Source of the DNA: Blastomussa wellsi
Lineage: Eukaryota > Cnidaria > Anthozoa > Scleractinia > Plerogyridae
Length of the DNA: 64,000 nucleotides
Reading direction: 5' to 3'
Assembly (NCBI GenBank): GCA_947652115.1
Contig: OX393565.1
Coordinates: forward strand, 17,170,967 to 17,234,966
The position numbers and the translations under genes were made by a program. Numbering within the stretch: the first letter of the stretch is position 1; each line of letters opens with the position of its first letter. The notes below the pieces were generated by a model that made no database searches, was not told the origin of the DNA, and saw nothing but the letters and a program-made list of their open reading frames with translations. Positions 44,226-53,053 of this stretch are shown one piece after another.

Positions 44226-45957
44226 CTCTTAATAGTCCTTACCTTAACTGAGAATCTGTGGGCTTCACTTCAACAACGCTGTGCTTCACTTCAACAATGC
44301 TGTCAGCCATGTCTTCCTCAACAGTTGATGCCACACTTGGCTGAATTTCCAGAACAGCCTGGCCATCATCAAATGATTTGGGTCTTATTTTCCTGTACTT
44401 TGCCTGGCCAGACATATCATCCTCGATAACAACATGTTTTGTTTTGACTCCTATCAGACTTGACGTACTTGTGCCAGGTTGACTGTTGTCAATCACTGGG
44501 TTCAATGCAGTTCTAATTTTCTTGCCATTCTGTTGTGCAAGATGTCCCAAGAACAATGCCACAGAGTTAGCGTCATAAGCATTCTCAGGGCTACCCACAG
44601 GGGCAGTGGAAACTTGCACCTGTTCTTGTTGCTGTTCCATTTCCTCGTCACACTCTTGCTCTTCTTGTTGGTTAGAGTTTTGCTGTTCCGTGCTAAGTTT
44701 GTCAGTTTCCACCTCATGATCAGGTGAAAGGTAAACACTGCTGTTGTGATTTTGTACAAGCAGAGTACGGATTAAATCCTGCAGGCTGGTGTGGTAATTC
44801 TTTTTCCCTATCGATTGCTCGTTGTTGTTTTGTGTGGCTGTTTCTGGATCTACGTGTATACCCTCAACATTAGCTATATCTTGTTGGCTTTCTTCATCAT
44901 ATGCTGCTGTTGTAGCAGGTTCGGAATCTTCCACAATTTCCTTGGATGCCTCTTCTGTATTGTTCAAGATCTCAGAGGTGGCTACCTCAGTTTCACTATC
45001 CATCACAACTACATCAACGTTACATGTAGATGTACATGTATCCAGCTCTAAATTTGATGTATCCTTTTTATCATCCTTGCTGGAGTATTTATTTTGTTGT
45101 GATTTCCTTGGCCTCTTTGGCCTCTTGATGGGGCTACAAAACTTGCACTGCTTTGAACGATAACCAATCTTCTTCATACAAATGGGACATGTCTTGACTC
45201 CTCTTCTGGTGGCATTTATACCCAAAAGCCTGAGAAAAAGAACACTCCAGTTAAAAATATTGGGATTCTGTCGTTAAAGCCATTAGTGAGAGTCCTAATC
45301 AAAATGGAAAGCACACCCATCCCTTTCATGGAGGTTCCAACCCCCACCCTCCACACCGTCATTTCCTTGTATTTCATATGTGGCAAACTCCTTTGATTCT
45401 TTTCTCACAATTGCAATCTACAGTTTTTAACTACACAGCAAGAGATTTGTTGAGATTTTGTAATTACATGTAGTTCTAAACTACAACAAACATCAAACAA
45501 AATTTAAAACATAAAAGCAGCACTTTTAAAAACAGTCGAAGTACAATGTAAGCTTACATCTAGCTTATAATATAAGAAATAAAACAGCCAAAACTCTCCA
45601 TAATTAAGCGTATACTGTGTTGATTTACCTTCCAGATGCGTTGGAATCGCCATCAGCTTCAACCTTTTCAGTATCAATTCCACAGTCTGTCGGCTTTGGC
45701 TCGATTTTCCGAAGGCCTTGAGACTGAACGTTACTTAGCACAATGGTAGTTCCAACACTAATGGTGGTAGGTGTTGAAGAGCCCGTCAGAAGCTTCGTCA
45801 AAACTTCGCTTCCATTCGAAGAAGAATTGTCATTAGTGGTCAACAATTTAACAATGACATGGTCCTCTGCATTTCCTATTAATGTGCTCTCTAAGATCGG
45901 AGCAGGAGTTGAGTCTTGTTCCGAAGACTGATCGCTCCATAAAGTGTCACTTGACAT
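42472..45957 (-). CDS. C2orf42: C2orf42 homologue with duplicated zinc-ribbon (complete, 3 exons)
   Basis: Function unknown; the family is conserved in animals. Exons: 45957-45629, 45229-44243 and 43339-42472, phases consistent, 727 residues, stop TGA. The C-terminal part matches remembered human C2orf42: VFSVRRSKAGPDHRCFV, IGFVHVRFERTKVSGGW and CIHYSACLWAVTSDEKLEQEF. Conserved Cys and His suggest zinc binding. A zinc-ribbon module, NATRRGV followed by CxxC...IGxRSKxCKxC, occurs at the start of exon 2 and again at the start of exon 3. Exon 2 is otherwise low-complexity, rich in Gln, Glu and Ser, and exon 1 is Ser/Thr-rich. Both modules begin a few codons after the splice acceptor. The protein is longer than the human one because of exons 1 and 2. 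The ATG at 45957 is followed directly by a sound open frame. Confidence 0.9.
43430..43690. mobile_element. Element of the TGTTTCATCAGGAT family, copy 2, in the C2orf42-like intron
   Basis: CAGTACTTCATCAGGATGTG, GAGAAATAAAATCATAAAAAT and AAGATAGGTATCCAAACC match the order of blocks at 21225-21450. Confidence 0.5.
44078..44225 (+). repeat. Palindromic repeat, copy 3, loop lost
   Basis: TATAATTTGGTTTTATCAAC and TTGATAATGTAAATTGGCCA match the left arm of the 1015-1207 unit. The right arm and hammerhead-like loop are replaced by an ACAATAAAACAAAA repeat. The constant tail CACAGCACCACAGTTTC to CCCCCTC is intact and ends 18 bp from the donor of exon 2. Confidence 0.6.
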
Positions 45958-46860
45958 GATATCTTCTGCATCAGCTGTCTTCGAAATCGTCCTTCATGTA
46001 AACAATGTACATTTGGATGAATATTTCTCGCCTTTCCGATGTTTCCTTGACCCAAGTATTAACCAAAAAACTTCGAACTGGTACTTAATTCTTTCGAGGC
46101 GTCAAGAGAGAGCTTTAACTGTCAAAAAATGATGATTTTAACACTTTGACCGTTTAAACACACCATCACAAAGAAACTTGGTCCCTGCAAAGATGGCGAA
46201 TGACAGCAGCAAGCCAGCGATATACGCCGCTGGTTAGCTCAACACGTGACCACTGGGCAAAACAAGGTCCGTAGTGCGTACATGTATACATGTATACAAC
46301 TAACTTCAAGGAGATTAAAGGGCCCTAGTCAGCCTCCGCCATTTTCGATGCCATCGAAATTATGGTAATTGCACGGTGAAGCGAAATCTTATCGCATTGC
46401 TGTAATTATGTTCCTGGAGGTTCGATGGAGGTGTTTAAATTACTTTTGGCATGTTTCTCAGCGATCTCTCTTCGTTTTAACACCCTCCACATAAAATATA
46501 ATACTAAAACTCTCGCATGTAAACAATATCAAAGGCGTGGCTGACTAGGACAATTTAAAAATGTAACACAAACACAGGAGTTGGCAGAGGGCTTAGAAAG
46601 TTAAAAGAAAACGTTAAGAACAGACATTCACCAAATTTTACGGAGGATTCGTACGTCTGCACTACAAAAACGGTCTTAATTTTACTACAACCCCAAGAAC
46701 CATCCCGACATCGCACATCGTGGCAAACATTGAGTCTGGAATTACAACCTTTCAGGAAACGCTAAAGCGACAATACGTGCCGAGTTGAAAAGGACCTTAA
46801 CAAGTGGTTATCAGAAATTAAATCATGTCCTTCCACTCATGATCAAAACGCTCTCCCCCG
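45958..46860. promoter_or_regulatory. Upstream region of the C2orf42-like gene
   Basis: The stretch next to the start codon probably holds the 5' UTR and promoter of the minus-strand gene. A transition to higher CpG content lies near 46150-46400. No TATA element or second gene was identified, so this is inferred from position. Confidence 0.35.
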
Positions 46861-46864
46861 CCAT

Positions 46865-47320
46865 CGGTTTGCCGAGCTCTCGGCACGTCTGTTAAACGCG
46901 ATTACATGGAAAATTTTCAGCCCGGTTGGTCGAGATCCCGGTATCGCGATGCCGGGATCCCCGGCTAACCGGGCTGAAAATGTTCCATGTAATCGCGTTC
47001 ACCGGGCCAGCCCGGCTAAATTTCTCTTCCGAGCACGACATCCGACCAAAAAAATCAATGTTCCTCCTTCTAAACAGGATGTAGAGGAAAAGTAACCCAT
47101 CCAGCTGCATAAGTGCAAAAAATTAACTACCAAATTGCCGTAAAGAGGTGATCAAGATCATTCGTGCTAGAATCGTTCGTGTTAAAACCGGGCCGAAAGT
47201 CAACACGGCAAACCGAGCCACCCCGGCTAACAGGGCTCATGTAATACCGGGCTGAAAGTCATCTCGGCAAACCGAACCAGTCCGGCTAACCGGGCCAGCC
47301 CGGCTCATGTAATCAGGCCC
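46865..47320. mobile_element. GC-rich palindromic element, GGGCCTGATTACATG family, copy 1
   Basis: Repeated CCCGGCTAACCGGGC units in both orientations. It ends with CATGTAATCAGGCCC at 47320. The left border is unclear; CACGTCTGTTAAACGCGATTA near 46885 matches the interior of copy 2. Confidence 0.6.
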
Positions 47321-47735
47321 TTGAACGAAAAAACAAACAACTTAGCGATGAGGCATATATTCTACGGCTTCTTCTCTTGAACTCATACCATACTCCTATC
47401 ACTCCTATGGTATCTTATCTCAATAAGTCGACAGTTACTTGTGCCGCAAAAACACGCACAGCGATTGGTTTATTTCGCTAAACCTGGTCACCATACAGTC
47501 TTTGTTCTTTCGACAACGAAGTAATGTATAGCATCCATACCAATGCAGCCCCAACAAATCTACTTGACAATTAAGTTTATTAAAATCAGCAAAACACATC
47601 ATTATAGCATATGGTTATCTACAAGAGAATGTTTTTACTGTATCAGTGTGGAACCCTGTTCCCTTTTCCATCAAATGAAATCGATGTTGCTTGCCTTGAT
47701 ATATTTTATGATGGTTGTTATATGGATGTTACTTA

Positions 47736-47922
47736 GGGCCTGATTACATGAGCCGGACTGGCCCGGTTTGCGGGATGGGTTTCTTTGTCGGCTAACCGGG
47801 CTGGCCCAGTTGTCATGTAATCGCGAAGTTGATTTTTGTTGCGTTTAACAGACGTACCGAGATCTCGGTAAACTGAAACAAGCCCGGCTAACCGGGCCAG
47901 CCCGGTCCATGTAATCAGGCCC
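47736..47922. mobile_element. GC-rich palindromic element, GGGCCTGATTACATG family, copy 2
   Basis: GGGCCTGATTACATGAGCCG on the left is the complement of CCATGTAATCAGGCCC on the right. The flanks TTACTT are duplicated, close to the ends. The interior carries CGGCTAACCGGGC repeats like copy 1. Confidence 0.7.
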
Positions 47923-48623
47923 TTACTTGATAAGGTCTTTTATGAAGTTAACTTAATTATTGGTTACTAATCTATTGTAAATACCTGGTAGTAATCTTGC
48001 TGTAAATAAAAACTAGCTGTTATAAAATACTGTACTCTAGCAAAATCTATTAGTTTTCTTTTTCTTTGCAATTTTCTTTTTCCTTTTATAATATGTAATA
48101 CTGCTTTTGTCTTGCCACGCCTAGATCAGTACTCAGTATCTTGGTAGCTATTTCTGCTATTTGCCCGGAAACCAATATTGTACTATTTTTTGGTCCTGCA
48201 TTGCTCTGAGTTACAGAGGAAACTGAAAAACCAAACTTATACTACACATGCCCACCTTTGTTTGATTTGGTCTTATACATTTTAAACTAATGATTTTGAT
48301 CTGCGTGGAAGGAGTTGTACATCTATTGTTTCCAATGACAATGGCGTGTAATTACAGGTCATTGCACTAACATAAAGTCTATTTAAAGTTATTAGCGAAG
48401 CTTATCGTCTGAACCAACAAAAGCGATAAGTGATCCTACCCGGGATAAAAAGGGCAAGGGTATAAAGTATTTTATTATTCTGCCTTGCTTAAAGTGTCTA
48501 TGCAGTAAAATATAATTGATGCTCATTCTAAAGGCTTTTGAAAGTAATAAAGAACGGCATTTCCCGTTTTTTGGCGAATTATGAATATTCTAATTCTGCA
48601 TAATACACCGTTAAGTATTAAAG

Positions 48624-48783
48624 CTATACAAAATTAATGTACGCCTTTCGAAAAAAACTTGCGTCTTTTACTGAAAACTGCTTTTTAAAACAATCTAAGG
48701 TCTCACGCAATCGTGTATTTTTCGGTAAGGAGTTCCAAAGAGTTGGCGCGGATACCGAAAAAGATCGACATGAGATTTTCGCG
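48624..48783 (-). mobile_element. LINE 3' end remnant
   Basis: The minus strand encodes SFSVSAPTLWNSLPKN followed by about 35 residues (LDCFKKQFSVKD) and a stop. This resembles the C-terminus of CR1/L2/Jockey-type reverse-transcriptase ORFs, where an A-x-LWNSLP motif precedes the end. No upstream RT is present. Confidence 0.6.
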
Positions 48784-49268
48784 ACACTTTAATTTCGCGA
48801 ATTTCGTGATTTGAAAAAAATCGCGAAAATTAGTTCTTACACAAATTTCAGCCTTGGGCACATATTCGTTCTTAAGATGTTCTTAAATTTTTTTCTTTTC
48901 TTAGCCTCTATGTTCTTATGAAAAAGGCTCTTATAAAGAGAATATACAACAATATGAATGGCTTCTGACAATTGTTTCTTTGTTAAATGTCGCGAAAATT
49001 CCATGTAACAAGGTATAACCGTAAGAACATAGATTATAGAGTAAAATTATCAATTTCTGATCAATTGAGAATCTAGCACTTAGATGCATAAATATTTAAA
49101 ATAATATCTTTGGCGGTGGAATTTTATGGTGTTTCTCGAAGGGGCAAAGTCTTCCAAACTAAATGACAGTTAAATGTGAAATCTAGAACCTTGACTAAAG
49201 CGCATGCAAAGCGGAAATTTGAATGTAGTCCTGGCTCTCTTTCCAAGACTCCCACCAAATGCGTGCAC

Positions 49269-50285
49269 TCACTGCAAAGAGCACATGGAGTCTGCTTGAT
49301 TTGCCGGGCTGGGCTGTGCTGCTTGGGCTGCTGGGGTTGGAGAAAAAGGATTGGACTGGACTTCCCGGATAAGAAATCCATATGGGCGCACGTCATTAGA
49401 TGCCGGAGACAACCAGTAATCAGCTCCTGCTCGAGTTTGGGAAGCACTGATGATTTTAAGGTGACCATTTTGTTGATCCGGATTAACTCGATTCTGTAAA
49501 GCAATTTTGTACCTTTTCTTGCCGTAAGAGAATTCCTGCGCATACCTCAACCTTTCAACCATTTCAAGGCTTGGACTTGTGTAGATGCCTTCACCAAACA
49601 ATTTTCTCGGCCCAGGTTTATAGCCCTCCTTTGAAATCATCTCTGCGCAGCTGTTATTTGTTCCGTGATAAGACACAGGCCATTCTCCACTTGCTTGCTC
49701 CGTGCGGATGCCATTGGGGCCAAGCCAAACGTCGTTTTCATATCTTCCAGAAGCCCTGATCGCAATTCTGTTCCAACCGTACGGTCGCTTGTACTCGAAC
49801 CCCCCTCTCATGTATCGTTTACCATCATCTTTGACATCAGTGAAGTCGAAATCGAAATCAGGAGCAAGCTCGTCTGTGCCTACTTTGAGCGGACCTCCAC
49901 CCCCCTTCATGCGAATCCTTAAGTGAATGGTGCTTCCGGGCTGTAATCCGCAGTCTTTGACAGTACGATTATCGTCGCCAAGAATTTTATGAGCAAATAT
50001 TAGGTCAATCTGTTCCAGTGGTACCGGTATCCCTTCCATGTCCTTCATTCGAAGTTTTATTTGAAAAGCAGTATCCCTCTCTCTCACCTGTAAAGTGAGT
50101 GTTTTACCACAACAGCATATCACAGAAATTGGAAACGTATCATGCACAAGATCACCCGGTGGTTTCATCACGTATGTTTGTTTAAAAACATCATGGATCG
50201 ACAACGACCCTCCACCTTCCTGTAGTACCACTTCTCTGCCAAGGATTGCTGAGAGTCCTGCGCTTAAAAGCCCTAACTTGGACAT
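49269..50285 (-). CDS. Ubiquitin-like domain fused to a predicted PARP/ART-type ADP-ribosyltransferase domain
   Basis: Intronless, 338 residues. The ATG at 50285 is chosen because the frame has no earlier ATG after an in-frame TAA; upstream only a TTG extends it. Residues about 51-130 look like ubiquitin: a TLTLQV strand, IKLRMKDMEGIPVPLEQIDL, the LIFAHKIL strand, then STIHLRIRMKGGGG, which keeps the Gly-Gly at the ubiquitin C-terminal position. About 145-310 is a second domain with SYHGT (His207) and FGEGIYTSPSLEMVE (Tyr235). These resemble the first two active-site motifs of diphtheria-toxin-like ARTs and PARPs. Then come KIALQNRVNP and a conserved-looking ADYWLSP...DVRPYGFLIRE. A Pro/Ala-rich tail follows. 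I recall similar uncharacterised proteins in fungi and invertebrates. Catalytic activity is an inference; the third catalytic residue is not identified. Confidence 0.8.
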   Translation of the reverse strand: MSKLGLLSAGLSAILGREVVLQEGGGSLSIHDVFKQTYVMKPPGDLVHDTFPISVICCCGKTLTLQVRERDTAFQIKLRMKDMEGIPVPLEQIDLIFAHKILGDDNRTVKDCGLQPGSTIHLRIRMKGGGGPLKVGTDELAPDFDFDFTDVKDDGKRYMRGGFEYKRPYGWNRIAIRASGRYENDVWLGPNGIRTEQASGEWPVSYHGTNNSCAEMISKEGYKPGPRKLFGEGIYTSPSLEMVERLRYAQEFSYGKKRYKIALQNRVNPDQQNGHLKIISASQTRAGADYWLSPASNDVRPYGFLIREVQSNPFSPTPAAQAAQPSPANQADSMCSLQ

Positions 50286-51225
50286 TTCCGCCGAGAAAGG
50301 CAACTCGAAAAGAAGCTGTGGTTAGAAGTTCCGCGTTTGCGATCGAGGCTTCTTTCGAAATATCAAAATTCAGCCTGAAAAACCACCTGTTACATAATCA
50401 TCAGATCATCTTTCACTTTCTATGCAATTTGTTTTTTTTTTTGCTATCAAGCTGAATTTTGATGATTTTGATAATGTAGGATTACATCACAACCGAATAT
50501 AGATGTTTGATTCGCCTGGTGCAAGTATTGTTCAAAAACTCATTAATAATTAATAAGTCCATTGACCTATCAAACTGCCGATAACACACAAAAGTCGCGT
50601 TGTTTACCCGAGATCTAATTTCGGTCTGGGAACGCGCAATCAATCAATATAAGAAAACTCCATTTTGTCGCTGAAATTGAAAAGTAAATAGTCTAAGGAA
50701 CACTTGACCATCGATAAAGTGAGATTTGGAAAAATTATTGAGCAGAATTTCTTGTAGAAATTAAAAGCCACGGGTTTTTTTTGGGAAGGCGAATTGAAGA
50801 TAAATTCCCGTGCAAAAATTGAGGCCATGCCTTTCTCAGAATACCTGAGACAGTTCCTGGAACTGTACAGTAAAATACACTGATGATATTTTATTGCGTA
50901 TTCACTCTGTTGCGTTATTCTTAACACACAGAATGCTGCATTCAAAGAAAGGCTTTGTTGGAAAATGTAGAGAAGTCGCGTTGTTTTCTTTGAATCTAAT
51001 TTTGAGTTGGCCCTTGTTAAGACTTGCAATACAACAACACGATCTGAACGTGTAAGGCAGGGTTGCACCCAGATATTTACTCACTTCGCAGACTGCTCAT
51101 GTTCTCTCCTGAGGGTTGAGAAGATCTGCCTACGAGATTAACCTGTTTCGTCCTTCTTGAGACCCGTGAGCACGGTGTAGCAATGGTATTTGGCTCAATA
51201 TGGCACGCGCCAGCGCGAGGGCCAA
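50286..51225. other. Upstream region of the UBL-ART gene
   Basis: On the minus strand a possible splice acceptor (TTTTTCAG at about 50379-50372) lies 85 bp upstream of the start, so a 5' UTR intron is possible. No upstream coding exon can be joined in frame because of the intervening stop. The 142-codon frame at 50640-51068 has no recognisable features. Confidence 0.35.
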
Positions 51226-51227
51226 CC

Positions 51228-51582
51228 TCGTTCCCACGATCTACTCCGCTTTGAAAATGACATCTTGAAAGCGGAGTGAAAGGCAAAGTTTGCGCCGGAG
51301 CTTATCCCGGTTTCCTTAGCATGAAGCGACTGAGTGTATTTCTACTTCCTCCTGGATGAGATGCTAGTCCATCGCAGGGTTACCACTCAGCAGTATTTTG
51401 CCGGTACCCATTTATACACCTGGGTGGAGAGAGGCACTGTGAGAGTTCATTGTCTTGCCCAAGAACACAACGCAGTGACCCGTCCGAGGTTCGAACCCGG
51501 ATCGCCGACCAAGAGTCCAGCGCACTAACCATTAGACCACTGCGCCTCCCGCCTCTTGAAAGCGGAGTAGATCGTGGGAACT
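51228..51582. mobile_element. Palindromic MITE split by a SINE
   Basis: GTTCCCACGATCTACTCCGC at about 51230 is the complement of GCGGAGTAGATCGTGGGAAC ending at about 51580. The SINE at 51298-51550 separates the arms. Confidence 0.65.
51298..51550 (-). mobile_element. Nearly full-length tRNA-derived SINE
   Basis: On the minus strand the head begins GGGAGGCGCAGTGGTCTAAT at 51550, with A-box-like TGGTCTAATGGTTAGTGC and B box GGTTCGAACCT. Body blocks CACCTGGGTGTATAAATGG (as complement) and the GGGATAAGCTC end match the copy at 2476-2763. Confidence 0.8.
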
Positions 51583-52149
51583 CTTAATGACCAGTACACT
51601 CTCAAATTTTGTCTAAACTGCACAACAAATGAAACAGCAGTGTAAACCAAATAAGAACCGACCCGAGGCATACATACATGCATATATCGATCCTAATATA
51701 CAATCAATGCCTATCTGCCTTACACATTCAAATGATAGGTATACAACACTGATATCTTAGCCTCACCAAGTCGGGATAAACAAAGACACTACTACGGTTA
51801 TACAGAGGCCAGAAAAAACCCTGTTGGGGAAAAATATGACAGGACATCTGGGTAGGAATCATGGCCCAAACTCTACGCAGCTAGCAGCACACTACGGGGC
51901 TTCACAGTTCAAATAAAATAAGTTCTCAAACATAAAATAGATTTGGCATCAGCCAAAGGTGAACGGTTGGTTCTGAGGCCTAGATGCAAAGGCCTTGTCG
52001 TGTATCGTGTAGACAAAATATTTATTTTTGCGTAATTCGCAGACTCAATCGTCGGAAATAACATGTTTCGTTCTTTGAACTCACTTGTCCCCTGAATCAC
52101 GCGCTGACACATCACGTGTTTCGGGGAGCAAGAAGTGTCGAGATGGTGT

Positions 52150-52222
52150 CTCGCAAAGTTAATCTCGTTCCCAGATTTCTTGTTGGCAAAGGAAGGGCGA
52201 GATATCTGGGAACGAGATTATC
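52150..52222. repeat. Short palindrome with GGGAACGAGATTA ends
   Basis: TAATCTCGTTCCCAGAT at 52160 pairs with ATCTGGGAACGAGATTA at 52203-52219. Probably a small MITE. Confidence 0.6.
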
Positions 52223-52334
52223 GCAAAGTAAAATTAAATGCGGTTGGACGTCAAAGGCAATCCAAACATCAAAGCGAAAGGCCACATATAGAGCAGCATA
52301 TCGTATCTAAGAAGATCTACGGACTAAAAAACAT

Positions 52335-53053
52335 AAAATAACTTAGAGAAATGTGCTGCCTTTGCAGTGACATCTGCAAATGGTTAGATGTTCTAGTCTT
52401 CTCGAATAAGGACGATATACCGTAGAACACGTCTCCTGCATCTTCAGGGTTAAGGTAAGCAAGGGACGTTAAAGAAGCCACGCACTTCTCACAAAGAGCA
52501 GAGGTTCCCGGTGTTGTGGTCTGCCCTCATTTCACGGGTTGGTGCTTAACACAGGGATAACCTCACTGCACCTTTCCCCCTTGGACAAACTTGTCCAAGA
52601 AAAATTGAGTATGAGTATGGGTATGACGCATACTCGACAAAACTAAGCTACGCTTAATCTCATATACCAGGGCTGCAAATAACAGGCGTTCCAGTGGAAA
52701 ACGCCAATTGACAACACGTTATTGAGCAAAACTGTAATATGACGTCCGACCTCCCTGCCGTTTCATACTCATACTCATTTTACTTGGACAAGTCCGTCTA
52801 AGGGGGAAAGGTGCAGTGAGGTCATCCCTACGTTAAGCACCAATCCGTGATACGAGGCTGGACCACAACACCGGGAATCTCGTTCCCTACTCTTTGCGAG
52901 AAGTGCGTGGGTTCTTTAGCGTCCCCTGCTTGCCGTAACACTGAAGATGCAGGAGACGGGACCTGCGGGTTTTCGTCCTTATCCGAGAAGACTAGAATGT
53001 CTAACCATTTGCAGATGCCATTGCAAAGGCAGAACATTCTCCTCAGTTATTTT
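52335..53053. mobile_element. Large fold-back element with about 300-bp arms
   Basis: The left arm (52335-52640) includes TGCTGCCTTTGCAGTGACAT, TTAGATGTTCTAGTCTTCTC, GTGTTGTGGTC and CCCTTGGACAAACTTGTCC. It is mirrored in the right arm (about 52760-53053) by GGACAAGTCCG, GACCACAACACCGGGAA, GAGAAGACTAGAATGTCTAA and ATTGCAAAGGCA. Internal TATGAGTATG repeats sit near the centre. No transposase frame was seen. Confidence 0.75.

Noticed and set aside
49124..49543. 139-codon minus-strand frame overlapping the UBL-ART gene
   Set aside because: Shadow frame; the other frame has two recognisable domains.
50286..50303. Six-residue N-terminal extension of the UBL-ART protein
   Set aside because: The upstream codon is TTG, not ATG, with an in-frame TAA shortly before; the ATG at 50285 is the credible start.
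50640..51068. 142-codon minus-strand frame upstream of UBL-ART
   Set aside because: Low-complexity AT-rich composition, no domain and no link to a splice site.
51480..51550. Possible tRNA gene on the minus strand
   Set aside because: A- and B-box-like sequences are present but no complete cloverleaf is seen; the stretch continues into a SINE body shared with other copies.
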